Of a DNA stretch of 64,000 nucleotides, positions 33,884-47,224 are shown piece after piece. A program made the translations under genes and the position numbers. Below the pieces are notes generated by a model. The model made no database searches. It worked only from the letters and a program-made list of their open reading frames with translations, and was not told the DNA's origin. Position 1 is the stretch's first letter. Each line of letters begins with the position of its first letter. The stretch comes from Gloeophyllum trabeum ATCC 11539 (Eukaryota; Basidiomycota; Agaricomycetes; Gloeophyllales; Gloeophyllaceae), in assembly GCF_000344685.1 (NCBI RefSeq), contig NW_006920413.1:1429717-1493716 (forward strand). The letters run 5' to 3'.

Positions 33884-36800
33884 ATGGCAGGTATGTAGGA
33901 GTAACAATAGTGCAAGGCGATATATATGGTCGGGATGGAGAGAACACTGGATCCCTGAAAAGCCAAGCCCAAAGCAGATCTTGATCGATGGTTAAAGACC
34001 ATGTTCAGGGATGTCCGGCTGCGATATGCGAGACACCGACCGGAAACCCGAGATCAGAGGATACGCCTTGCCAGGGTCTCGTTCAGTAACTGTTATCGTG
34101 AGAGAATGAAGATAGCGTGCGCGATCTAACCATATCCCATTAGGGATCTTCTTTCATGCAACAAATGATTGAGAGCAGGGCTTTGAAGTTGGGAGCAGGT
34201 CCGGAATCAGATGCACACGCGGGTGGGTTTCCTGTTGGAATGATTACTCGTTTCGACTGAGTAAATCGCAAGGTGCTGTCACCGTGTACGGGTGTCCTCT
34301 GAAGCTAAGCCGACCATAGACAAATGTGAATGACGCAATTTATGAGCAACGAAACCTCGGATCGGCATCTGTGTATATTGAGACCTTGATTGTCCGCCGA
34401 ATGGTCAATTCGCCGTCCTGAATTAAGGAGGTTGGTTCATATTATTGTGACGTTACCGAGAGGGTTTCGCTCTGAATCGATAGCGTCTGCATGCGCGATG
34501 TTTGGAAATCGGGTGTGTAGTCATTACGGCACACACGAAGATTCCAGAGGTATTGAGAAGATGAATTCCCAGAGATTGGTACTTGACCGCCGTGATGCCT
34601 GCTCGATGGACAAAGGTACCGGCTCGGCCATTTTACTGCTCCTTATAGGCTCCGCTTTCTGATTGCCAGCGCCGACTCGGTCGCGCAAGAAGTACGCTCA
34701 GAATGTCAATTGGTGTGGTACGTCGGGCGCTCATCCCGGGGCTTTGATTCAGTGTCGTGTTGGTGTCGTGGCAGGTGCTTTCTTCCGCCGCTCGCCGGCG
34801 GCAGTCCGCACCCAATGAAGTCTGCCAGTGTGGCCTGAGGTCGCGCGAGTGGACGCGGTGCCCTCGGGCTCCGCCGTCGTGAGCCTCTCCGGACCCGGTT
34901 CTTCCCGATGCAGTCGGACGTTCCGTACAGCAGTTATTTCTAAGTATGCTAATTTCTAAAGGAACTGGGACAGCGACTGGGAACCGCTGATGGCGCGGGC
35001 GGTACACCTCAATTTAATCAGTGCGTCACTGCAGTGTTCACTCATGCTCAGGCTTGCTTGAGTCTTCCTGCCCCCCCCCCCTCGGGGCAACTTAGGCATT
35101 ATCAACTTGGAATGATCGGCGCTACTGTCCATCAGGCCTGACGCAGGAGGTCCACACAGTTTTCGCACGTCAAAGGTCGAGTTGCAAGTCTAAGATGATC
35201 GCAGGACCACTACTAATAATGCTAGGCCCATGATGCCAGTGAAATGTGTGGCATCGGTCACTGTCAGCACTTCTACATACAAACATATAGTCAATCTGCA
35301 GCTCGATGGTAGGAATACCCCTAACCTCATGCTCGAAGGTCTGAACTCATCAGACCAACTTAGTCACCGGCGCACGGGCTTGATAACACAACATACATTC
35401 TCGCGTTGACTGATTAAGTGCACGGTGACGCCTATGACAGGTCTGCGAAATATGACAGGCGGGACAATCGTACCAATCGGCGCCCATGATATCATTGTAG
35501 ATACAGCATCAAAGCTCAGCGGCAGGGCTTTCTCAGATGTCTCGCAGACTAGTGCCTACTCCTCACACATTACTTACCACTTACAGTAACTCATTTGGAG
35601 CAAACGACGACGACATGGCCTTTGCAAATTGCAATGATGGTTGCCGCAGGACCGACGATGAACTTCTCCAGCCATCGCAATGAGACTACCTCCAAAGGCT
35701 GTAGTTAGGATGCAGCATTGACTTCTGTGTTTAAGGATCACCGCTGTTTATCACACCTTCGTGTTCGCAGGAATTTCACAGGTGCGGCACATCATGCGGG
35801 GAGAACTCAAGCTGATGCTCGTTTCTCCAGGAAAGTATCACGAAATTGCCACAAAATACTGCGTAATTATAGCACTTAGATGGACATAGGACCACCGCTT
35901 TATGACTCTCGAAATTTCGACCAGGAGAGTGGTCGATCATGCTCCGTCAAGCTCGCAGAGTTCTACAAGCACGGAGGTCTGTAATCTCGTCCATATCCGT
36001 ATACGAGCACAGGTGATATATCGAAAGCCGTTTGTATCGGTATCGGATGTCGACCCCAGCCAGGCTAAGGGCCCGGGACACAACTTCTCATTTGATCACT
36101 GACAATAGTGTACACTCGAAGCAGCAGAGCAAGGAATTGACCACTAGAACTTCCAGCCGATCATTGATGTGGTTCTCGAGTACTTAATATAAATGGTACG
36201 TAAATGTAGGCCTAGTAGACACGTTCAACGTGGAATGCGGGAACTTACCCATACCCCGGTCTAATCGCACCTTCTTCCTGTAGAAGTAATTTAACGTCGG
36301 CATGTCCAGATGCACGACTCGAGTAGAATGAACGTGGAAAACCAGAGTGACGCACTTGCTAGTGCACTCTCAGAGTACTCTGAAGCCAGCGGATTAGGTG
36401 ACCCGTACATGATGGCTTCGCAAGTAGGTAGCGGCCGTATATATGGATGGCGCAGACGTACGTTTCTGTCCCTGCAACTCCGTGGGTTTTCAGCCATTTG
36501 CAGATTGATGGGCCCACTTTTCAAAAATCATTTACAGTCGGACCACGTCGGACAAGCAATTGTAAGTCCCCGAGAGACGGAAACCAGACCATTTGGACTT
36601 CCCCACCTTCTTCCGACGTCCCTGGCACCCACTCCGACCCACTCCCACTATACGCGATTTTCTGAATTGGTGGTCTATCGATCTGCAAACGGCTGTTATG
36701 CCTCGTCATATCATAAAGGGCACTTGGGAGGGATGATAATAAGGTAATAATCGCTCGTGGTTCCCAGCGCTTTCTTAGTAGCGCTGATACGCTGGGCGTC

Positions 36801-38832
36801 CATGGCGTAACCGCTAGATTAGTATCAGACCTAACAATCCTTTTCGTAGGTAAAGACACCGGCTTCAGTGTAAGCACCCTCTTACTTGTCCCGGCCTCTC
36901 TCAGAACTAACAACCTAGATATATCACGGGGCGTCAAGTTTCTGGAGGAGAGCCCAATCCACTGGAGAATTTGTGAGAACCAAGGCCAAAAACCTGCATA
37001 GGGATGTTTATGGCGTTCACCACGGTGCAGTTTCGATGTTTCGTCACCTAATACGGGGCGCGGCGAAGGTTAGGGTCAGTCCTTCTGATGACTCAGTGAC
37101 TCTCCGGCGGCAGCAATATCTCCCCGGATCACATTCAGGACTCAAATTATCACAAGCGTTCGCTGAAAGACATACAAGTGCAAGACTAATCTTTAGGGAA
37201 CAGGCTGCAGTCGGCACCCTGATATCTCCTTTTGTACGCGTTGCCTGACGTGGGAGGAATGCTCTATCCTGTACCGTAAATCCTATACCGGTTTGTCAGT
37301 AAGCAGCGATTGTTTATTGCGCGGGCTATCGTCTGACCATATCATCGGTGAGCAATAGCAGAATTTTGTAATTCCCGGATTATGACCACACATTGACCAC
37401 ACAGCTACATTTGCTTCCATTGATGTGGGACCAGACCTGCGTGCATAATGAATAATTCTGCGGCAGGCACTCTTCGTCCAGTTCTGCCAGTGCGTCCGGC
37501 GCGGCAGTATCTACCTGGACGCTGGCTGAGGTCTCCGATAGGGCTGGCGATCGTTCAGTATGCATGATCTTCCTTCTATTGTCGGTCCTTCTGAAGGCCG
37601 CCATAAAAAAATTACCATTTGGGTCCTCCCCACGTCAGGACAATTCCAGGGCTTGACCCTGGTCGTCGATGTCTAAACGGCGTCCTCAACCTCACCAATT
37701 GTGCGTCGTCGTTGACTAAACATCTCATGGGGCTAACAATACGCTCACTCTCGCAGACTAAGCTGGGCAAAACGCTTCGGCCTATAGCAACACATCGTCC
37801 CCATCACATTGCATGAAGTGGCGCGAAACCTTTCTCTATGATTGAACCTGGGTTATATCCTTACACGGACTGGCGACACCGTGGCTCTAAAGCGAGGTCG
37901 AAACCGAATAAGCTCAGGGAGGGGCTGGACTTCCGAACGGATGTTCGTGAAGCCCGAGGGATATTCTTGTTTAAATTGAACACGTTATTAGCCTCGGTTG
38001 GTTCTACGTTACGAAGTACGTTGCAACGCAATCAGGACTGATTGATGCCTTCCAGTCTCTCAGGATGATCGTCGGAATTACTTGTGAGGCTTCCTGAAGC
38101 GCCTGGCCATGGATCGCTCACACTCGTTCCCCGGAGATAGATCCAGCATCAATAGCCCCGAGATAACTTTCAGGCATCGCATCACCCCTGGGTAGGCCTT
38201 GCTTAGGCTTGCTATTACTCCTTGCCCGAGACCTGTCTCGTAGTCATTCAATGTGGGAGGATCTGCTATGAAAATACGATTGGATACTATATAGCGCCTC
38301 TCGACCGGGTTATTCCAGATGCTGGAGTTCAATCATTCGAAGCCAGTACGGGTTATTCCTGGCGTATAGTGTTCCAGCACACACGCCAATACGCACTCCC
38401 TCCAGTCCGTCAGCGCCAGAACTACCACTTCCGGAGACGATCAAGGACGACGCAATCCGTACTGCTGGACTCGGAGTAGTAAGAAGTCGAAGATGAGGGC
38501 TGGTGCCGTCTCAGCATCAGAAACTTCGAAGAACATGATTAGGCCTGTCAAAGAACATTCATGCGTATCATATCTGTAGACTGTGTGAACCTAAAACTGA
38601 CACACAGCGTCTCGAAACTCGTCATATCCAATCACCGTGCCAAACGAATTGTCTGTTGGGCTAACGGGACTGCGATAAGTGTTGGCAGTATTGTGAGCCT
38701 TAGTGCACTATCGTTAAAGTCTTGCAACCAACAATACAACGTGTTCAACAGCGTAGCGAGATCATTACATGTGGACATGAGTATTTCTCTTGATAATGCG
38801 GGAAGGAGAATGAGTAACTCGTATACCAGATT
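33884..38832. other. Gene-free region of about 4.9 kb
   Basis: Both strands were read for conserved frames, and only short open stretches without codon bias or known motifs were found (for example 36310-36747 on the plus strand and 35007-34633 on the minus strand). There is an 11-C tract at 35071-35081. No inverted terminal repeats, transposase or reverse-transcriptase motifs were seen, so a degenerate mobile element cannot be shown. The promoter of the zinc-cluster gene must lie near 33884. Confidence 0.5.
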
Positions 38833-40142
38833 CTACGACGAACCAGCGGCTGCCAGGCCGCCCAGTAGAGTTAGCCACCAAGCACGATACAAGGCTGTCC
38901 AGCCTTCCTCATTCACAATGCTTCTAGCGCAATCAACCATACCCATGTAAGGGTCTGCTTCACTTCGGAGTCTGTGCCACGACCGTGAGTCAAGTGTATC
39001 AGCAATGTCGCTCCAAAAATCGCTTACCCGATGACATCTTCTTCAGCGCCAGCGTACTCAGCGACTTCTTCGGCGTCCCCTTCCTCCTCTTGCGAGACGG
39101 AGTTGAACTCCGGTGAGGCGTGATTACGTTGGATGGCTAATCTCGTGGCAATCACTTCCAATGGGGTCAATATACCCGTGCTGAAAAGCACAAGGACAAG
39201 ATAGAGTGCCAGGCGCCAGAGGGAGAAGTCTGGTACAGCTGAGCCTTCTTGACGAGGTAGGATAAGCCTACCAAGGGGGCGCAGGAATACGACAACGTAA
39301 GTGATATGCACAGCTTGAGTAAGCATAAGGCCGGGAGTTAAGTATAGCATCCAGGGTTTGCGCCTTTCGGTCGGAGTGAGAAGGACACGCAGAGAGACCA
39401 TTGGTTTGAACCAGGGTAGCTTGTGTGGAGTAGTGACGGAACTGTACGATAAGGCGAATGGTCAGAATTAAAGGGTCGCAAAGATAAGGTGATACATACC
39501 GGTATGTGATGACCACAGCTGGCAGAGAAACAAGCATGTCAAAGATGCTGTAAATCAGAGTTGGTATGATTCCGGCAGAAGGGCCATGGTACAATCCTGT
39601 ACGACGGGGACTTGAGGGCGACTCTCCGAGAAAGCCAACCGCAAACAACGTAAGTAAGAGGGCTGATAGTAAAGTAGGCACTTTTGGACAAGACCAATGA
39701 GCGAAGAACTCTCTGACTAGACGGTAGAATGGGAGGACGAACTGAAGCCCTTGTACATTCCAGCCCAGCCCTGCATGGCACATCAGCTTAGCACATATAT
39801 AGATAAATGTGTCCATACCTCGATCCGTAGCACCCTTCGCATCATACCAAAGTAAGTGGTGACCATGGGGCCTGTATGTGGTTGCGCGCCCCCTTCAGCA
39901 TCTAGCTGCAGACCTTTCGGATTGTAATTGGCCCGGAATCGCACTAGCGTTCCGGTCAGAGGGACAGTAATGAGCAACAGTATCCCTAAGGACAGGGCGA
40001 GAACGAGTATATCGAAGAAGCCCAGGAAGAACATGGCGGTAGAGAGACAGCCTCGACCTGCGGCGCTCGAAGTCTTACGCACCGCAGCTCGAGGCGGCAA
40101 TTGCCCGCGCCGTGCTGTTGCGGCTGTGCAAGGCACCTTCAT
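38833..40142 (-). CDS. SLC25-like mitochondrial carrier domain protein
   Basis: The protein is a multi-pass membrane protein related to the mitochondrial carrier family, of a divergent basidiomycete type. The start chosen is the ATG at 40142 (MKVPCTAATARRGQLPPRAA); an internal ATG at 40034 would remove a presequence-like leader. The first membrane helix is FFLGFFDILVLALSLGILLL. NYNPKGLQLDAEGGAQPHTG follows. The carrier hallmark, an acidic-aromatic-gly motif after a helix, is seen twice: MRRVLRIE continuing with GWAGLYKG near 39750 (after an intron), and SIVNEEGWTALYRAWWLTLL in the last exon. The motif TPLEVIATRLAIQRN matches P-x-[DE]-x-x-[KR]-x-[KR]. Between them are further hydrophobic helices in exons 39816-39500 and 39401-39024. 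The C-terminus reads GGLAAAGSS with TAG at 38835-38833. The substrate is unknown. Confidence 0.72.
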
Positions 40143-42065
40143 AGAGGGGCAATCAGCTTTTTCCCACCATCTTTCTCTTTCCTCAACCACCACCTCGCCC
40201 TGGGCCCGTCGTCGTCGCCGTCAGTGTCCCCGTCTCGATCGCGTATCGTCTACGGGTTGGCTCTCCTCTTGAGCTACACGCGATGTGTGTCTCTCGAGGT
40301 CTAACTTGTGTATGATACAGCTCAGTCGTTATCGATGTCGCTCCTATTTTTCCTCTGGTTAGGATGCTGCAGTCGCAGTTTTGGGCGTGGCTTATTTGGT
40401 CTGCCACGTCACTCGGAAATATCCGTCGTTCCTTGGCGTTCAACTCGTACGTCTCTCGCTTTAACTACGCATGGCAAATATCAGCAATCACCCACAAGTG
40501 CCGCGAGTGGGCCACCTAGAGGACCATCGGAAGACGCGTCAGCATCTTCCGTGCCGATGAAATATCGAATCTCGGTCGAGTTCTTATCTCAGCTTTTTGA
40601 CGCCTCCACTACGATATAACCTTCGGACCTTCTGGTCATATGTCTTATCTAACGTGGAGGTTTCAACCGGTCGCTGTGACCATCACAGGTCCTGTCAGGT
40701 AGGACCCGGAAGTATGATGTTGCGTTTCCTAGGAGGACTCGTGCTGCTACCAGTTCGTCAGTAGCAAAGTTGATGGGTGGACGTACCCGGCTGCGACAAC
40801 GCGGCTAGACAGCATAATATTCTGGTAGGTCCTAAGGAAGTTGAGAAAATTCTGCCTTCGTAGGTGATTCTGGGTGAACACAGTGCGTGCACTTCGTTGT
40901 CCATGTCTTTGTGTGGGCAAGGAGCTGAACTAATGCAATCGATCTCAACCGCACGGAGGGTTGTAATATATAACGACTACTTTGGCTCGGAGCTGTGCCA
41001 ATGTTTCGATCTTGCGTGCTCTGATTATACTATGCCATTCGAGGAGACGAGCAATGACTTCCGCGTATCTGCGTGGAATCTGGTCTCTGGTTGAGGTGCG
41101 CAGTGCTCTGTCGCTTGTTTGCTTGTCCACTTGTCTTCCTGGGTACTATTGTCGTCTACACGCCTTGTGGCCTGTCTCCCTCCCTCTTAGGCCACGAGCG
41201 TCGCACCGTCTTACTTCGTGCCTTTCGCGCTCGGAAGCAGGTCTGTCTTATGGCTCTATTCTTCGCGCGTCACAGGAGATTGTCTGGGCTGGTCCTCTGT
41301 CATCTGACGCTAGGCTACGCTGTTGTGCCTTGGTGATGATCCATAAGCTGCCCGTTGCTCCCTCATCCTGGTGGTATTTGTCGCCTCTCGTTCTGCAGCT
41401 ACACCCCTGCGACGGCAAGAGGATGTAGATTCGCTTATTCATCCCTGGTCATGGGGACCATGCACTGCGTAACCCCATTGTAGGCTTGCGCTCGGATCTC
41501 GTCGTATCATCTCCATCGAGGGCCAGTACTCCCTAGTCGTGGTGGGATCCTCTCTCGCAGTGGGTTACTCGCGTTGATCAATGCCCACGACTGTGGCTTG
41601 GTGCAGATTGTAGTGGAGGTTGTTGTAAGGTTTTTGTCTCTTATTATTCGCGTTGTCTGTTCTATGCCCTTCATGTATTTGTCACGTATTATTATTGTTC
41701 CCCGTGCAATAAAACACATTCAGCCACACTCTTGTGACACAGTTTTGACGCTCCGACCGATGGCTGTGAATTAGGGTTCTTCCCTTGCGTCTGCCTTATC
41801 ACTGCCTCCCGCCGAGTCGACGCCGGCTGTTCAACCACTTTCTCTGTCGTCTAGCCATATATTAGACAATAGAATGTCTGTCGCTACAGACAGTGAAGCC
41901 AACAGGGTCAGTACAAAAAGAATTAAGATGTTATTCCACGCGTCTGTCTCACTCTGGCGCACGTCGCCGCTCTTGTAGAAAGCTTCTCTCCAACACCTAA
42001 AGTTTCGCAAGACCACTAAACCACATCAGGCTGGAGCATCTTCGTCTCAGCCATCTTCGTCCAGC
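40143..42065. other. Divergent intergenic region between carrier and FUN30
   Basis: Of these 1,923 bases none encodes a recognisable protein. Plus-strand frames at 40982-41428 are Cys/Leu/Ser-rich translations of pyrimidine-rich DNA and show no conserved motif. The region should contain both divergent promoters, and long 5' UTRs or introns are possible. Confidence 0.5.
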
Positions 42066-45000
42066 ATGTCCGTCCATCCTACGACGCTGAAAACGCCCCC
42101 TGCGCAGTCGCGAGATGCGACCGTTCAATCGCGGTTCTTCGCCGCGCCGCCACATTCCCTGGGGAACGTCCTCGTCCCCAGTTCCAGCCCGCCGCGCCCA
42201 GATCACAGTTATCGCTATGATCTTCCTTCCAATGGTCTGTATATGCCGCATGACGTGGCAAGCACGTCTAGTCATAGTTACTCCCATCCGTGGGGTTCTG
42301 CTAGCAGACCAGCATTCTCCGATCCCTTAGCTTCCTCAAGCGGGTTCACCAATACTACGGGCGTGTCGAACGCGTCATTTTCGCATTCTGGGGTCTCTAA
42401 CGGTAGAGGCATATCTTATGTTGAGGGCTCAGCGGATGTGGAACCACCGAGGAAGCGTGCACACGTTGAGTCCCCTTCTCGTGATCCTGTCGACCTTTTC
42501 AACGTCCCTTCGTCACCGGAGGTCGTGCGTCTGGGCCAGAAACGGCGTGCTGTGGCCGACGAGTCCGTCTCCTCGGATGATTCGCTCCCCGACGTTCGCG
42601 ATATATTGAACGGTCCCAAGAACCGTATTATGCGCGGGGCTCGGCCTAGCTCCATTGACCGCACGCCGTCAGAGGCTCCCTCTACTGCTGAAGTCGACGA
42701 CCCTCAGCTGAAGCGCTTTACCCTGACGATGCCTCTCTTTCCACCTTCGCGCGTCAAGGCTGCTTGGTTAGAGGCTGGTAAAGACGTCAGAAGAGCAACG
42801 GACCTGCTAGAGACTCCTGGTTGGTCACCTAAATCCGCAGCCACACTGCAGGCGCCCGTGACAGGCAAGGTTAAAGAGCTCGAGGAAGCTGCGAAGGCGG
42901 AGAAGGCAGCTACGAAGGAGCGCGCCAAGAAGTCCATGATTTATGCCAACCGTGCCGTCTTGGATAAATCTCAGAAGAAGCAGAGTCCTCCGCCGTCTTC
43001 CGTCAACCCGCCAGGCAAGCCCATTGATCTCACGGCTTCCCCTCTCAGCCCGGCGGTGGGAGCTCGCCCGGCCAAGCGTGCGAAGAAGTTGGTCGTGGCC
43101 TCGGACTCTGAGGAGTCTGGTATTGAGCTCGACGTGAAACCTCGTAGCAAGCGCCCTTCAGAGGACTTGTCAGATGCAGGCAGAGCACTGAAGTACTTCA
43201 ATACTGCGAGCCTAGAGGGTTTGCAAGAGCTGAGTGGTAAGTCGCGCAGCTATTCCAAATGGTATCGGGGTCTCATCTTCGCGGTAGGTTGTTCTGCTGA
43301 GCAAGCGGCCAAGATCATCGAGTTGCGACCCTTCGCATCCACGACTGACTTGAAGGGCAGGTTAAATCAAGGGAAAAAGAAAGCCGGACCTGCGGGTATA
43401 AGTCCTAGACTGTTCGAGGATTGTACGCAGATCTTCGCGGGAATTGGAGCTGTCGATAGTGTCCTCGAGGACTGTGAACGGATTGGCAGGCAGCTGAAGG
43501 CTGCAATCGCGTCCTGGTCAACCTCATCGCCGAAAGGAAAAGAGAAGGAAGGTTCTTCGGCATCCTTGTCTTCGTCAAGAGATTCCTCGGTGCTCGCTTT
43601 GGGTGACGATGTCGTTGAGGATGGCGCGTTGAGTCTGCGCTCCTTCGCTCCTAACAGCTCTAAGAAGCCTGCGGGGTTCCTCACCAATCAACCCTCGCTT
43701 CTAGCTGAAGGGGTGCAACTCAAGGAGTATCAGCTCCTCGGGGTGAATTGGCTAGCGCTGCTGCATCGAAAGCGGCTGAGCTGTATTCTAGCGGACGAAA
43801 TGGGTGCGTCATTCTGCTATGCTATCTTTATCAGACGGTCTCTTACAGTCCTGCTAGGCCTCGGCAAGACTATACAAGTAATCAGTTTCTTTGCTCATTT
43901 GAAGGAACAAGGCAATAAAGGACCCCACTTGGTCATTGTCCCGTAGGTAACTTAGGGGTCATGCGTTGGATGATGTGACTCATTGATCTCTCAAGGTCGT
44001 CGACTTTGGAAAACTGGTGCCGCGAATTCGCTCGCTTTGCACCGTCAATAGCTGTCCAGACATATTACGCGGGCAAGACGGAACGCCCCGAGCTTCGGAA
44101 AATGCTGAGTGAGACCCAACGAAAGCAAGAAGACGATGGTTGGGAGGTCCTTATTACCACCTACAATCTTGCCGCGGGCGACGATAAGGATCGAAAATTC
44201 TTCCGAAGGATGGGTTGGGAGGTTTGTTTCGTTTTCACTCGCGACGTGCTTAGTCTCACGTCCGTCATCAGACAATTGTCTTTGATGAAGGTCACTCCCT
44301 GAAGAACTTTTCGTCGCAACGTTATCAGGCATTAATGAAATACGGGACCAAGTGGAGACTTCTCTTGACTGGCACTCCCCTCCAGAACAATCTACAGGAG
44401 CTTGTGGTACGCCTGTTGTTTGCTGCAACAATTGTGCACCCGTCTTACCATGGGCAACAGTCTTTGATGAATTTCATCCTTCCCGAACAATTTGCTGACG
44501 CCACAGAGAACTTGCGGGCCATCTTCAAGACGAAAGGCGACTCGAAAGTCGCGCTGCTCTCTCAAGAGCGAGTATCCAGGGCAAAAAAGATGATGACTCC
44601 GTTCGTCCTACGGCGTAGGAAAGACCAGGTACGTGATGCGGCCGACGTTCCGCGAAATAGCACGCTAATGCATCGTCTCTCAGGTTCTGAAGGATCTGCC
44701 CAAGAAGACGGAACGGATCGAATGGTGCGATATGACTGCGTTGCAGAAGAACATCTATCGGAACGCGTTGAGACGCTCACGCAAGACCATCTTTGACGTC
44801 ATGGAACCCGAGACGGCCCAGAAGACTCGAGCCAAAACGAGGACGAAGGACAAGATGTACCTCGAGAACAGTTCCAACGTGCTTATGGACCTGCGCAAAG
44901 CGGCTTCGCACCCGCTACTCTTCCGTCGCCGGTTTACCGACGACGTCCTGAATTCGATATCGAAGACGCTGCTGAAAGAGCCTGAGTTCAAGAAGCGTGG

Positions 45001-45898
45001 GGCGGTGTTCGACGCCGTGAAGGAGGAGCTGGAGTTTATGTCCGATGCTGAGATACAAATATTCCTTGCAAAGTATAAGGTGAGTAGGAGCGCTGTCGCT
45101 GCGTGTGCTATTGGGCTTACTATAGACTGGACAGTCCACCAAGAAATATCTTCTTGACCATAGCGTCTTTATGGAAGCCGGCAAGATCAAAGCCCTGTTG
45201 ACGCTTCTGGAAGATTACAAGGCTCAGGGCCGTCGAGTGTTGATCTTCTCTCAAGTGCGTCGTCGGGCATGGATAGTCATGACATTTTATTAATTTTGCC
45301 GCAGTTCACTGCAGTGCTTGACATCATACAAACTGTCTTGGACCACGAGAAGATCCGCTATATCGTTCTGACTGGGTCTACACCGGTGGACACTAGGCAG
45401 TCGCTCGTGGACGACTTTAACGAGGACGAGTCCATCTCGGTCTTCCTCCTGTCCACCCGAGCTGGCGGCATGGGCATCAACCTCACGGCCGCTAGCGTGG
45501 TGATAATGTGAGTACCCGCCGTGCGGTCTTTGGCAGGCTGCGATATGCTGATGGCGGATTCGTGTGGCAGGTTCGACCAGGACTTTAACCCGCACAACGA
45601 CCGGCAGGCGCAGGACCGCGCGTACCGGATCGGGCAGGAGCGGGACGTGGAGGTGATCAAGCTGATTACAAAGGACACGATCGAGGAGGACATGCTGCAG
45701 CTGGGCGAGACGAAGCTGGCGCTGGACGAGGCGGTGGCCGGGGATATCGACGACGGGGAGGGCAAGGGCGAGACGAAGGTGGAGAAGGAGACGAAGATAT
45801 CGCTGATGAATGCGCTCCGGAATAAGCTGGAGAAGGAGGGTTCGGACGACGAGAGCGTGGGTGTGGAGGATAAGGTTGGGGGGGATGAGAATAGTTGA
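42066..45898 (+). CDS. FUN30: SNF2-family chromatin remodeller, FUN30/SMARCAD1 type
   Basis: This is an ATP-dependent nucleosome remodeller used in heterochromatin maintenance and DNA end resection. The ATG at 42066 opens a long disordered N-terminus. A CUE-like ubiquitin-binding segment is visible at [24 protein letters not shown] sequence near 42720-42830, followed by basic segments. The helicase core starts near 43710 ([20 protein letters not shown]). Walker A is ILADEMGLGKT, split by an intron (about 43806-43858). Further motifs are the Walker B box DEGHSLKN (44288-44311, after an intron), [67 protein letters not shown] and the arginine-finger motif DRAYRIGQ. It ends in a charged tail at 45898. 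About eight introns. All ATPase motifs are intact. From about 45500 the gene becomes clearly richer in G and C. Confidence 0.92.
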
Positions 45899-46049
45899 GA
45901 CGGACTCGTTTTAGAGCGACTGTAAATATATTTGGCTCCCGGATCTACAGCTACAAGACAGACTGTAATTTATATCCATCATCGCATACCGAGCGGGCGT
46001 CATTTTGGAAAAGTGCAAAGTTCGTAGAGACATAGGCATGGAAATAATA

Positions 46050-46829
46050 CTACGGGAAGACCGAAAGCCCTCTAACAAGGCGATCGGTGCTGGCGCGAAA
46101 GTACTCGTTGTCGATGCCGCGCTCGCGCGAGTCCATGGCGGCGAGCGGGTTGCGCACGACGTACTCGAGGAACGGGCCGGTGTAGATCTGGCGCAGGACG
46201 AAGCGCAGCGAGTCGGTCGCGTGGTCGCTGAGCATGACGAACTTGTACCCGGAGAGCGTCTCGTAGAGGTGCAGCTTGTAGGTCGAGGTGCGGTAGTTGA
46301 CGAACTGCTCGTCCCTGGGAGAGAGACATCGGGGGGGCGGGGTGAGTGACGACGATGTGGGGGGAGAAACGAGGGGGAGAAAAGCGTACCGCCCCGAGAG
46401 CTTGCGGATCATGTTGCGCAGCGACAGTATCACCCCGTACACGAGCTTCGCCTCCTCGTCGAACGGGAGCTCGCTCATCGGCTGCGCCCTCTCCCGCTGC
46501 TGCAGGGGGAGCGGGGGCGGCGGCTCGCTGTGGACGGCGACGACGACGCCGGAGGTGGAGGCGAGCGTGTTGCGCGGGGCGGCGGCGGCGGCGAGCGCGG
46601 GGTCGGGGTCGGCGTAGAGCGTCTGCGGGGAGACGGCGTGCGCGACGCCCGGGAGGACGCCGCCGCCTGCGCCCGCGGGCCTGGGCCGCCGGGTGCGGTG
46701 CCAGTCCTGGTAGTAGACGATGTTGCAGTGTCTGCTGGGCGCGGGAAGGGGGCGCGGGGGTTATGGGGCGTTACCGCGAGAGAGGGGAGGGGCGCGCCTG
46801 TCGAATATGTATAGACTGTGGATGGTCAT
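46050..46829 (-). CDS. BET5: TRAPP complex subunit BET5 (TRAPPC1)
   Basis: BET5/TRAPPC1 is a small longin-like subunit of the TRAPP tethering and Ypt1/Rab1 exchange complexes in ER-to-Golgi traffic. The ATG at 46829 opens MTIHSLYIFDR, the conserved N-terminal strand. To continue into HCNIVYYQDWHRTRRP the intron 46797-46732 must have a GC donor. A low-complexity Ala/Pro-rich loop (ALAAAAAPRNTLAS), longer than in yeast but common in basidiomycetes, leads to LPFDEEAKLVYGVILSLRNM. A second intron (about 46391-46322, GT..AG) joins KLSGR to DEQFVNYRTSTYKLHLYETL. Conserved blocks then follow to the C-terminus: SGYKFVMLSD, FVLRQIYTGPFLEYVVRNP and DNEYFRASTDRLVRGLSVFP. Stop TAG at 46052-46050. The 150-bp gap to FUN30 is a convergent 3' region. 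Confidence 0.88.
46732..46797 (-). other. GC-AG intron in BET5
   Basis: The 66-nt intron begins GCGCGCC after exon end GACAG and ends CAGCAG. Only this junction joins YIFDR to HCNIVYYQDW in frame; the only GT in the stretch (GTAACG) gives the wrong phase. Confidence 0.6.
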
Positions 46830-47224
46830 GGCCGGGTCTGAGCGAGTGCGCTGGCGCGTGAGCGGGAGACGATGGGACGGTGTAACGTGTATGTGACGCA
46901 GCCGCCTGCGCAGTGTTCAAAGTGCCGACAAGGGCGAGGAACTTTGTAAAGTCCCGAGGCTAATTTGGACTGCGATAATGGCAAGTAAGAACCAGATAGG
47001 CGGGAACAAAGTCGGTGTGGCTGGAGTTGCGAGATGTCACGATACATCGACTTGTCACAACCACCGGTTCCCCCTGCACGTAGTAAGTATACAGAACTCT
47101 GACTCTACACCAGCCCATGTCCTTCCTGCTCAACACCATGCCCTCCTGCATCACACTAGTATTAATAGTCCAGCCAGCCCAAGTCCACATTCCGCCATCA
47201 GCAGCGCATACATTCGTCTCCCAC
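46830..47224. other. Intergenic region between two minus-strand genes
   Basis: These 395 bases hold the promoter of BET5 and the 3' end of the upstream membrane-protein gene. I see no reading frame or repeat that can be supported. Confidence 0.45.

Noticed and set aside
35071..35081. Run of 11 C
   Set aside because: Simple homopolymer in non-coding DNA; no sign of function.
36310..36747. Plus-strand frame of 145 codons in the gene-free region
   Set aside because: No conserved motif; composition is like the other chance frames nearby.
40982..41428. Plus-strand frame of 148 codons rich in Cys, Leu and Ser
   Set aside because: It is a translation of pyrimidine-rich DNA without a recognisable domain.
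46346..46861. Long Arg/Ala-rich plus-strand frame over BET5
   Set aside because: It is a shadow of the G/C-rich BET5 exons and has no motif.
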